A stretch of DNA of 64,000 nucleotides from the NCBI GenBank assembly GCA_019192455.1, contig JAHCML010000003.1, positions 539,294 through 603,293 of the forward strand, given 5' to 3'. This document shows positions 18,219 through 27,179 of the stretch, in pieces (position 1 is the first letter of the stretch; every line of letters starts with the position of its first letter). The notes beneath the pieces are model-generated. The model saw nothing but the letters and a program-made list of their open reading frames with translations. It made no database searches and was not told the DNA's origin. Source of the stretch: Alphaproteobacteria bacterium SS10 (lineage in GTDB: Bacteria > Pseudomonadota > Alphaproteobacteria > TMED2). The translations under genes were made by a program, and so were the position numbers.

Positions 18219-18997
18219 GCAGCCTCAATGCGCTTTAGCTCTTCGGTCAACACGCGGATGCGGGTTTCGTCCGAGGGGTGGGTCGAGAGGAACTCTGGTG
18301 GCTTCTGACGTTTCTCGCCTTGCTCCATCATCTTCTCCCAGAACTTTAGATTCTCACGCGGATCGTATCCGGCGGCCGCCATGTAGCGCATGCCGAGGCG
18401 GTCGGCCTCAATCTCATGACGGCGGCTATAGGGCAGCAGGACACCAAACTGCAGGCCGACACCCAGGACGGCACCGATCTGTCCGGCATACTGAACATCG
18501 GCCTGGCTTAGGGCGATTGAGGTTGCGGTGAGGGCAACACCGGCGGCTAGTTGTTGGGAGTAGCGCTCGGCGGCGTGGCGGCCCGCGACGTGCCCAACCT
18601 CATGCCCCATAACGGCGGCGACCTGGCTGTCATTATCCATGATGTCCAGAATGCCGTCATAGAACCCAACCTTACCGCCAGGCATCACGAAGGCATTGAT
18701 CTGCTCGTCATCAAAGACGCGGTAGTCCCAATCCGAGCGCGGCACATTCGGGCCGGCAGCGGCTACGATACGGTCACCAATTTCCCGCAGCTCAGTCGTT
18801 TGCTTCGCATCCACATCCTGCACGGTTGAGTCAGCGAGGAGTGCCTGCCAAGTTTGGCGGCCCAGCTGCGCCAACTGTTGATCACTGACCAGGATAAACT
18901 GATCACGGCCGGTCACTGGATTGGTTGAGCAGCCCGTAATGGTGAAGGCAACCACGGTCCCGGCCGCGAGGCCCGACAGTAATTGCCGACGGTTCAT
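18215..18997 (-). CDS. M48 family metallopeptidase, predicted lipoprotein
   Basis: A periplasmic zinc protease of the LoiP/BepA type. The ATG at 18997 (MNRRQLLSG) is preferred to the upstream 19054 because it begins a signal peptide with paired arginines and a lipobox ending ITGC, so the mature protein would be lipid-anchored. The zinc motif is HEVGH, with the third ligand in RRHEIEADRLG, and LSTHPSDETRI is the family's C-terminal signature. Such enzymes act in outer-membrane quality control; the substrate here is unknown. A second, unrelated M48 membrane protease lies at 35341. Confidence 0.9.
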   Translation of the reverse strand: MNRRQLLSGLAAGTVVAFTITGCSTNPVTGRDQFILVSDQQLAQLGRQTWQALLADSTVQDVDAKQTTELREIGDRIVAAAGPNVPRSDWDYRVFDDEQINAFVMPGGKVGFYDGILDIMDNDSQVAAVMGHEVGHVAGRHAAERYSQQLAAGVALTATSIALSQADVQYAGQIGAVLGVGLQFGVLLPYSRRHEIEADRLGMRYMAAAGYDPRENLKFWEKMMEQGEKRQKPPEFLSTHPSDETRIRVLTEELKRIEAA

Positions 18998-19124
18998 CGA
19001 CACCTGGTTCGTGGTGTCCAATTTGATCTCGCCAGGCGTTGTCAGTTTGGTCATGTGATTACCGTCGGAAAAGCGTGGTCGGGGTCAGCCATATTGGGCG
19101 GTAGTATAGTGGCCATCACCCACG

Positions 19125-19154
19125 AAAAAACCCCCGCTAGAGCAACGGGGGTTT
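19125..19154 (-). terminator. Intrinsic terminator of the 70-residue protein gene
   Basis: Read on the minus strand, a nine-base stem (AAACCCCCG pairing with CGGGGGTTT) with a nine-base loop is followed by a run of six T. It lies 68 bases after the stop of the small gene at 19222. Confidence 0.85.
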
Positions 19155-19221
19155 GCGTCGATTTTACGGCAGCTATTTGCCGAAAACCGTTCTTTAAAAA
19201 TTTTTAAGCTTCGCGCCAGGC

Positions 19222-19434
19222 TTAGCGGCGGCGATAGGTGGCGCGCAGTGCGTCGATGCGGCCATCAAGCTGAACCACCAGAGTATCATTGCCGGCATCC
19301 GCAGCTTCTTTACGCTTCACAAGCAGTGAAGGAAGCATGGTGAGCGAGTGATCGCCCAAACGGTTGCGTGCCTTAGACGCAGTTTTGTCGCGGCTGATGA
19401 TGACTTCTTCTAGATGATCGGTGGCAAAATCCAT
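19222..19434 (-). CDS. Small orphan protein, 70 residues
   Basis: A charged, soluble small protein (MDFATDHLEEVIISRDK at the start, RIDALRATYRRR at the end), mostly helical in appearance. I do not recognise it. It is credible as a gene because AAGGG stands ten bases before the ATG, a strong terminator follows, and a 179-base leader with inverted repeats precedes it. It is therefore probably a single-gene transcript between the M48 lipoprotein and sortase genes. Confidence 0.65.
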   Translation of the reverse strand: MDFATDHLEEVIISRDKTASKARNRLGDHSLTMLPSLLVKRKEAADAGNDTLVVQLDGRIDALRATYRRR

Positions 19435-19575
19435 GACGCCGTACCCTTATTCGTTATGGCCGGTGCAACTTCATGCGCGTGCCTCATCGCACGACCGCCT
19501 GCCGGCAGATTTGGTTCTATTTGGGTTTCCTCCGGACCGTCTTTTGCGGTCCTATTAGGATAGTCCGATATTCGT

Positions 19576-19617
19576 GTGAAAGCGTCAAACTACACTTATT
19601 ACATTGACGACTTTCAC
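19576..19617. promoter_or_regulatory. Long inverted repeat at the sortase gene end
   Basis: Arms of 13 bases (GTGAAAG-CGTCAA at 19576-19588 against TTGACG-A-CTTTCAC at 19604-19617, with one bulged base) flank an AT-rich centre. The right arm covers the sortase stop codon. No T-tract follows on the minus strand, so a simple terminator is unlikely. On that strand the inner arm supplies TTGACG, a possible -35 for the downstream 70-residue gene. A shorter hairpin (GGACCG/CGGTCC) lies further along the leader near 19535-19553. Confidence 0.4.
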
Positions 19618-20234
19618 CCCTTCCCGGCACTGGCAAGCTCAACTGGTTTTCTCACCTGTTGGGCCCAAACCAAAAACCGTTCGGGTGTTCCCGGATCTAT
19701 CCCGGCGAATGGATAGCAGGTGACGAGCAGCAGCCAACCGTCACCGGGCGGCGGCACCACCTGATCATGCCGGATATCGACCACCTGTGTCTTGGTGGTC
19801 GCAAAATGCTGCGTATTACCATCTGCATTCGTCAGCAGCACCGTCTCGCCCGCTGCAATGTCCGACAAAAACGCCAGATGCGTATCGCGATGGCCAGTGA
19901 TGATAGTGTGGCCAGCTGGCGCAAACTCGCCATTGCCAGGTGGTGTGGACCACAGCCCAGGCCCCCAGGTAAGGGCCTCCCCACTGCTGTTGTTCAGTAC
20001 GATCAGGTCAATGCCTTGGCTTGGAATCTCAAGATGGGCAGCGGGGTGAATGTCCGCCCATGACCAAGGCTTTTCTGGCAATCCATGCTGCAGGGTTTTG
20101 GCCCAAGCATCGCGCAGCAAAATTGGACCTAACCAAGCCTTGGTTTGGATCAAGGCGGCCTCTGCCATGAACACGAAGCCGATCGCGACACACAAAAGGG
20201 CGAGGGTCGGGCGACCCCATTTCAGTCGGTTCAT
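19614..20234 (-). CDS. Class GN sortase
   Basis: A Gram-negative sortase transpeptidase that joins a target protein to an acceptor after cutting its C-terminal sorting signal. The ATG at 20234 overlaps the target gene's stop (ATGA) and leads straight into a membrane anchor (LALLCVAIGFVFMAEAAL), so it is preferred to 20279. Catalytic signatures are GHRDTH (histidine), LLVTCYPF (cysteine) and ERFLVWA (arginine). The paired gene upstream encodes the single dedicated substrate typical of this system. The acceptor in Gram-negative cells is not established. Confidence 0.9.
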   Translation of the reverse strand: MNRLKWGRPTLALLCVAIGFVFMAEAALIQTKAWLGPILLRDAWAKTLQHGLPEKPWSWADIHPAAHLEIPSQGIDLIVLNNSSGEALTWGPGLWSTPPGNGEFAPAGHTIITGHRDTHLAFLSDIAAGETVLLTNADGNTQHFATTKTQVVDIRHDQVVPPPGDGWLLLVTCYPFAGIDPGTPERFLVWAQQVRKPVELASAGKG

Positions 20235-22474
20235 GCTGCACCTTTTGGGTGCAGCATTTTTGTGAGCCGACGCCACCACAAACTGACCATTCCGCCGATG
20301 CTCAGCAGTAATCCAAAGAGCCAGAGTAGGGCCGCCGGTGTTGCGGTCTGTGGAAGTGCGTTGGCGGCAAATGGATTTGTCGGCGCAGCAATTGGCGTCA
20401 CAGTTGTGGAGGTGGAAGCCGAAGCCGCGGCCGCTTGTGCCGGTGGTTGCATGGTGGCGCCGTGGGGCATGTTGGTGGCGACACTGCCGCTGGCCAGCTG
20501 GGCCTCCGCCGGGCGACGGGCGACACTGTCGATTGCAACCAAGCTGGTTTGCTGGCTGAGTAGGTCATAGCTCAACGCCACCTGAACAATGTCATCGCGG
20601 ATGCTCTCACTGGCACCGCCTGATTGGCGTCTGCCAACCCGCTCAATCTCGCGGATTTTGTGTCGGGCCCAGAGGGCCGCAACGCCATCGCGTCCTTCAT
20701 CCGTTTCTAGTCCCGCTATCTGGATGCTCTCAGCAAAGGCCGTGCCCTGATGCATGGCGCTAACGCCAACCTGGCCATTGGTGCCTTCGGGTAGTCTTAG
20801 GACAAAGCTTACCGGCTCACCGGCATAGAGGTCGGGGATTAGCGGTGGGTAGATCTCGGCGCCCCGTGGTAGATCCAGATCGATATCGGTTAGCACTGGT
20901 TCGGCCAGCTGTCGGAACAGCTCAGTCATCTTGGCTGTGACCTCATCGCTCTGCCCGATAAAGGTAAAGGTGCCACGCCCGGCGGTAGCGGCTTCCCGCA
21001 TGAAGAAGCCATTGGGCGCTGAACCAATGCCAACGGTGAATAGGCGGCGATCACCAAGCTTGCGATTGATCATGCCGAACAACGCATTCTCATTACCGAC
21101 GGCGCCATCCGTGATGAACACAATCTGGCGCAGGCGGCCTTGGCTCTCCTCATCACCGGTAAGGGCATGCCGTAGGGCGGCGGCCATCTCTGTCCCGCCA
21201 CCCGCTTCGATCCGGCCTAGCCAATCCATCGCATCATCGATGTTGCCGCCCATCGCCGGGCGGGGTTCGCCGAACAGCGTAGTGTAGCCGGAGCTGAAGG
21301 CGATGATGTCAAATCGGTCGCGGTTGGATAGGCGCTTCAGCGCATTCTCGAGTGCGGCCTTAGCTTGCCGGATTGGCTGGCCAGACATGGAGCCGGAGCG
21401 GTCGAGGATGAAGGTGATATCGCGGGGTTGGGGTTCTACAATCTCAACCGCGCTGCCATCGGGTTTGGGTGGTGAGATCATCACCAGGTGGTGGTCAAAC
21501 CCGTCATGGTTCTCTGAGAACAGACCCGTGGCCGGTGCGGCGCCGGGCAGGGGACGCCAGACCAGTTCAAAGTCACGATCCGCTGGCACGACCCCCTCGG
21601 CAAGTTCCAGCTTGTAATGATCCTCCGCGGCCTTGGTCGTGATTGAATGGTAGGAGCTGTCGATCACATCCAGCGGAAACCCCGCGGCGAGATCGACGGT
21701 TAGGCTAAGCGGATTAACCTTCACCTCATCATGGGCATTCACTGGTGGCGAGATGCGGCTGGCATCCGCTACCTGATCCGTATCAAAGGCCCAGCCATTG
21801 CCGGTATCTGTGTAATTGACCTGCAGGGCAGCGAGGGGTTGGCCCGGCATATAGCGGGGCATGATCGCCATTGGAAAACGGATTGAGAAGCGTGGACCCG
21901 CCTGCTCGTCATAGTGATAGTCGACGGGCTGCTCGAACCCGATTTGCACCGTGACCGTTTCGCCCGGCGCTATGTTGGTCACGGCATTGGTGAAGATGTT
22001 GGGCCGTTCCTGACTTAACAGGCTGGCTGTCTTGCCAGCATCTCGCGCTTCCTCAAACTGCCGCTGCGCTTCCTCACGTTCGGCGATAGCGCCTTCGATC
22101 ACGCGGTCACCGATGGTAAGGCGGAGGCGATCAACCGCCGCTGTTTCGGGCAGGGGAAAGACATAGAGCGCCTCAACCCAATCCTCCCGAGGGTTGGCGA
22201 AATGCTGGGTCACCATGGTGCGAGCAACCATGCCGCTGACGCTGATCTCAACCTCTGCCGCCACCTGTTGGCCAGGCAGGACCGTATCGGCGGTTGCACC
22301 GGGGAAGAACAGGCCACCCTTACCCATCGTTTCAATATTGGCGGGCACCTCCTGCAACGCGGTTTTGGCGGGCTGTCCGCGCCCCTCAACCGGTAGGAGG
22401 GCGAGGCAGAGGATGAGGCCGAAACGGGGTAGGCGGTGACGGCTTAGTTTGTTGTTTACGATGTGCGTCGGCAT
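20231..22474 (-). CDS. Marine proteobacterial sortase target protein (VIT and vWA domains)
   Basis: A 747-residue exported protein. It has a signal peptide, a VIT domain (about residues 50-170, like inter-alpha-trypsin inhibitor heavy chains), and a von Willebrand A domain whose metal site DRSGSMSGQP is intact. The C-terminus is a sorting signal: LPQTATPA, a hydrophobic helix (LLWLFGLLLSIGGMVSL) and a basic tail beginning WWRR. The class GN sortase follows with a four-base overlap. VIT-vWA proteins usually bind other proteins or matrix, so a surface adhesion or scaffold role is likely but unproven. Confidence 0.9.
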   Translation of the reverse strand: MPTHIVNNKLSRHRLPRFGLILCLALLPVEGRGQPAKTALQEVPANIETMGKGGLFFPGATADTVLPGQQVAAEVEISVSGMVARTMVTQHFANPREDWVEALYVFPLPETAAVDRLRLTIGDRVIEGAIAEREEAQRQFEEARDAGKTASLLSQERPNIFTNAVTNIAPGETVTVQIGFEQPVDYHYDEQAGPRFSIRFPMAIMPRYMPGQPLAALQVNYTDTGNGWAFDTDQVADASRISPPVNAHDEVKVNPLSLTVDLAAGFPLDVIDSSYHSITTKAAEDHYKLELAEGVVPADRDFELVWRPLPGAAPATGLFSENHDGFDHHLVMISPPKPDGSAVEIVEPQPRDITFILDRSGSMSGQPIRQAKAALENALKRLSNRDRFDIIAFSSGYTTLFGEPRPAMGGNIDDAMDWLGRIEAGGGTEMAAALRHALTGDEESQGRLRQIVFITDGAVGNENALFGMINRKLGDRRLFTVGIGSAPNGFFMREAATAGRGTFTFIGQSDEVTAKMTELFRQLAEPVLTDIDLDLPRGAEIYPPLIPDLYAGEPVSFVLRLPEGTNGQVGVSAMHQGTAFAESIQIAGLETDEGRDGVAALWARHKIREIERVGRRQSGGASESIRDDIVQVALSYDLLSQQTSLVAIDSVARRPAEAQLASGSVATNMPHGATMQPPAQAAAASASTSTTVTPIAAPTNPFAANALPQTATPAALLWLFGLLLSIGGMVSLWWRRLTKMLHPKGAA

Positions 22475-22676
22475 GGCGGCGGTTCCCTGGGCTTACAGTC
22501 AATGGGCTGGCATTCAATGCCGCCCTTGGTAGCCAGCCGATCTGTCTGCAATGGTTCACGCTTAAGGTCATTGCCGTACCGCATCTGGGCAAATGTGGTT
22601 GGGGTGGGGCCAAAATCCATCCGGTTCCACTTGCAAGGAGGGGGTGAGCGGGCATAGTTTGCGCCCTCGATCTTAA

Positions 22677-23924
<1,248 letters not shown>

Positions 23925-23955
23925 GCATTGGAAATGAAATGGGGGGGCGGGCTGT

Positions 23956-24005
23956 GGGGCGACCTACGGCCCGCGTCCTGGGGGCGACCTACGGCCCGCG
24001 TCCTG
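23956..24005. repeat. Perfect 25-bp tandem duplication
   Basis: Two identical, adjacent 25-base units (23956-23980 and 23981-24005), each with GGCGACCTACGGCCCGCG as its core. The patatin stop codon lies inside the second unit. Reading the patatin gene, the stop is met in the first unit encountered, so the extra copy does not change the protein. Confidence 0.9.
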
Positions 24006-25695
24006 GGCCTGATGTGCCGCGACCTTCCGGTGGTAAGGGCTGTCGCCATGAAACGGGCCGCTCCTCATCTGGCGTGTCTTCGCCGTCACCTTCCACCAGG
24101 GCATCGATAACCCCCTGGTCGACGATTTCTCCGTTTTCATTCGCCGGCGGTGGGGCGTCCAGATCATCAGAGTGAACAACTCGGGTTATCTCTGGTGGGC
24201 CGCCATCGCTACGGTTGCCCTCAATTTCGGCAAGCGCTTCGGCGCTCTCAGCCGCTGCCTGACGATCACGTTCGGCGGCTGTCCGGGCAGCTTCCAACGC
24301 CTCATCAATCTCGGTGTCGATGTCTTTGCCCTTCTTGCCCGCCATTTGGCCGAACCGATGGGCAAGAGCTCTTAGCGCCTCCAGTTCGGACTCTTCTGCT
24401 GGCATTGTCCGTCTTCGACGTCCAGTGGTCGGCTCTTGCTTATCTGAATCTTTATCGTGGCGTCTGCGGGTGTCCAACTCGTTGGAGTCCCAGCCAAGAT
24501 CCTTTGGCGTTTGTTGCTCCTCGGGCCAAAGGCCAGCGCCACGCAACCATCCCTTCATGCGGGAGCGGATATCATCGGGTTCATTGTCCCGGACAGCAGC
24601 GGCCAACTCGGCATCTGGACGAGGTCTTGGGCCACGACCCAAATCCTTTTGATGCATGCGGCTTTTTAATACATCAACGATCACATCGATCTTATCGGTG
24701 TTCTGCTTGATCATCCGGTCGGCAAAGCGTTGAAGCTTGGCCATGTTTTCCGGTGACGCATCATCAAACGCATCATTGGGCGATAGTTTTGGATCCTCGT
24801 CGTCTCTCAGCGGCTCCTCAAGGCGGATAAACTGATCGCCGAGCATAAATTCCATGTGCTGATTGGCGGCAGAGGACTGGGCATCAAAGGAAGCGTTTAG
24901 AACGGGCACATCATTATTTGGATTAATCCAACCGAGGCCGCCCCATCGCTTGGCGTCTTCATACTTGAACGCCCGGGTCAGGCTGCCGGTGCCAAGCGAG
25001 ATAACAAACATCTCGGCGTCCCTTTGCTCGGCCTCTTTACTGCCGGCAAAATACGCCGCGGCCGCTGGGTTCTGGACGAAAATGCCGCCATCAACCAGCG
25101 TATGTTCCATGATGGCAGGCTCATCATTAGAGCCAGCGCCCTTCGGCGCGTATGAACGCACCCGGGCAGGCTTGAAATAAGTGGGGGCGGAAGATGTGGC
25201 CAGGGTTGCATCCCGAACCTTCCAGCGGCGTTCCGCATTTCCATCAGGATGGTCTTTGAAGTGGCGCATGAACACGCTTTCGCGGGTCTCGATGTCATAC
25301 GCGGTCAGCATGATGCTGGTCAGGGAATCCTCAAGCCGTGTATCACCAAAGAAGCGGCGTAGTGAGGCTTCAAGCGGTGCACTGCTATACTTTGGACGGA
25401 ACAGAGAGCGCAGGCGGCTAAACACGCCCTTCTCAAAAATCTCAGGGCCATCGTTCAAGTAGAAGCCAACAAGGTCCATCGCTTTGAACCGTGGCTGGTC
25501 TTGTCTGACTGGGTGGGGGGCCGTGAGGCCAGCCGCAATAATCCCGCCGGTCGACGTGCCAGCAGCCAGATCAATTGCATCAGAAATCGGCCGTCCTAGC
25601 CGCTTTTCGATCTCGGCAAGGACCAGCAGGGGGAGTATTCCCCGGATGCCGCCGCCATCAATTGAGAGAACAGTGTAGAGCTCTTTATCTTCCAT
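23989..25695 (-). CDS. Patatin-like phospholipase
   Basis: A predicted acyl hydrolase. The patatin domain fills about residues 1-330: the oxyanion loop DGGGIRG (13-19), the nucleophile Ser48 in GTSTGG and the catalytic Asp202 in VDGGIFVQNP are all present. The C-terminal 200 residues are charged, Glu/Arg/Asp-rich and probably unstructured, with a possible coiled coil (SELEALRALAHRF onward). It lacks a signal peptide. Similar cytoplasmic patatins act as effectors in anti-phage systems, but no cyclase or other defence gene is adjacent, so that role is not supported. An AT-rich upstream region carries paired repeats. Confidence 0.88.
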   Translation of the reverse strand: MEDKELYTVLSIDGGGIRGILPLLVLAEIEKRLGRPISDAIDLAAGTSTGGIIAAGLTAPHPVRQDQPRFKAMDLVGFYLNDGPEIFEKGVFSRLRSLFRPKYSSAPLEASLRRFFGDTRLEDSLTSIMLTAYDIETRESVFMRHFKDHPDGNAERRWKVRDATLATSSAPTYFKPARVRSYAPKGAGSNDEPAIMEHTLVDGGIFVQNPAAAAYFAGSKEAEQRDAEMFVISLGTGSLTRAFKYEDAKRWGGLGWINPNNDVPVLNASFDAQSSAANQHMEFMLGDQFIRLEEPLRDDEDPKLSPNDAFDDASPENMAKLQRFADRMIKQNTDKIDVIVDVLKSRMHQKDLGRGPRPRPDAELAAAVRDNEPDDIRSRMKGWLRGAGLWPEEQQTPKDLGWDSNELDTRRRHDKDSDKQEPTTGRRRRTMPAEESELEALRALAHRFGQMAGKKGKDIDTEIDEALEAARTAAERDRQAAAESAEALAEIEGNRSDGGPPEITRVVHSDDLDAPPPANENGEIVDQGVIDALVEGDGEDTPDEERPVSWRQPLPPEGRGTSGPGRGP

Positions 25696-25763
25696 AGATC
25701 TCTAGTAATACGGTCAACCGGCGAAAGTCCGTAACTATCTGACAATAAACTCTATTGTTGCGC

Positions 25764-25867
25764 TGCAATATGACCCGGTATGCATCAATCGGGTTACATT
25801 GTTTGTGTAAGAAGTATTTAATCACCGTCAAATAATTGTGCGGTGCAATATTATTTGTATGCATCAA
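25764..25867. repeat. Paired imperfect direct repeats upstream of the patatin gene
   Basis: Two copies of TGCAATAT-N5/6-GTATGCATCAA lie at 25764-25788 and 25844-25867, each preceded by a related TTG(T)TGCG(C/G) sequence. They sit in an AT-rich stretch between the divergent patatin and msrP genes (25696-25994, 299 bases, no convincing gene). The spacing is 80 bases, between seven and eight helical turns. They look like binding sites for one protein. Confidence 0.6.
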
Positions 25868-25994
25868 AATTTCTGTGAAAGCGATTTGCCCTCGCCAATG
25901 ACAGATACGTGATCCAAAGTTGGTGTTGGGCAACGGCTGTCGCCCGTATTCTCAGGCCATCGCTGATCAGCGCCATCGCTAAGGAACCTCGTCA

Positions 25995-26942
25995 ATGTTT
26001 GTGCATCGCCGCCGTGGTTGGGAAATCCCGGAATCCCAAGTAACGCCAGAGAGCACCTTTATGAACCGTCGGGCCTTGCTGGGTGCCGGTGCGGGGCTTG
26101 GCTTGGCCGCCATGATGCCCAAGGCGCAGGCGCGGGCTTCGGCTGATTTGTATCCAGTTCCGACCAACCCGAAATTTGCCAAGGTTGATCGCCCGATTAC
26201 CGATGCCCGGCAGGTGATGACCTACAACAACTTCTATGAGTTCGGGACGCATAAGCAGATTGCAGCGGCCGCCCAGCAGCTGCGCACCGAGCCCTGGGCC
26301 GTCACCTTTGATGGGATGGTTGAGCAGGAGCGCACCATCGACTTCAGTGATCTGATCAAGCAGATGCCCTTGGAGGAGCGTGTGTACCGCCTCCGCTGTG
26401 TTGAGGCATGGGCGGCTGTGGTTCCCTATAGCGGTTTTCCACTGAAGGCCCTGGTTGATTTCGCCCGCCCACTCTCAAGTGCCAAGTATCTGCGGATGGA
26501 GACGTTTAACGATGCGTCAATGGCGCCGTCACAGCGGCAGTTCTGGTACCCCTGGCCCTATACTGAGGGCCTGACCATGGCCGAGGCGACCAACGAACTC
26601 GCCTTCATTGCCACCGGCATGTACGGCAAGGTGATCCCAAAACAGAATGGCGCGCCACTCCGGCTTTCGGTGCCATGGAAGTATGGCTTCAAATGGTTGA
26701 AGTCGATTGTCCGCTTTACCTTTACCGACGAGCGGCCCACCACGTTCTGGTCTGAAGTAGGGCCAAACGAGTATGGCTTCTGGGCCAATGTGAACCCGGA
26801 AGTGAGGCACCCGAGGTGGAGCCAGGCATCGGAGCGTATGTTGGGCACGGATGAGCGTTTGCCGACCCAACTCTTCAATGGCTATGGCGAGTATGTCGCC
26901 GATATCTATGCCAATATTCAGGGCGAGCGGCTGTTTATGTAA
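25995..26942 (+). CDS. msrP: Protein-methionine-sulfoxide reductase catalytic subunit
   Basis: A periplasmic molybdenum enzyme that repairs oxidised methionine in envelope proteins. The N-terminus has the family's pre-signal segment (RRGWEIPESQVTPEST) before a twin-arginine signal (NRRALLGAGAGLG), so it is exported folded with its cofactor. Cys135 in RLRCVEAWAAVVPYSG is the molybdenum ligand. AAGGA seven bases before the ATG fixes the start. The usual partner, the haem membrane protein MsrQ, is not next to it: a 237-base gap and an autotransporter follow. Confidence 0.93.
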   Translation: MFVHRRRGWEIPESQVTPESTFMNRRALLGAGAGLGLAAMMPKAQARASADLYPVPTNPKFAKVDRPITDARQVMTYNNFYEFGTHKQIAAAAQQLRTEPWAVTFDGMVEQERTIDFSDLIKQMPLEERVYRLRCVEAWAAVVPYSGFPLKALVDFARPLSSAKYLRMETFNDASMAPSQRQFWYPWPYTEGLTMAEATNELAFIATGMYGKVIPKQNGAPLRLSVPWKYGFKWLKSIVRFTFTDERPTTFWSEVGPNEYGFWANVNPEVRHPRWSQASERMLGTDERLPTQLFNGYGEYVADIYANIQGERLFM

Positions 26943-27179
26943 GCCGGGCTAGCGCCATCGATCTATTTGCCATTTTGCATCATATGTATGCCGACAAAAT
27001 GTGGCCTTTGCGTCACGCTTTGTTGGTGGCGGAAAGACACTGTATCAGCGGGTTTCAGCGATATCCCACCGATGCTTGACGCCTTCCACTGGTGCCTTTA
27101 ACCAACACCTTCAATAAGCCGGTGTGAGTGGCCAATCACTCAATTGAGCAACGCCGGTTGGCACCATGGGGAGGAATTC

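Noticed and set aside
23989-25695. Patatin as the effector of a cyclic-nucleotide anti-phage system
   Set aside because: No cyclase, sensor or other defence gene is next to it; the neighbours are an aminotransferase and MsrP.
25685-25933. An 82-codon minus-strand frame overlapping the patatin start
   Set aside because: It contains both copies of the paired direct repeat and has no family resemblance or ribosome site. The region is better read as control DNA.
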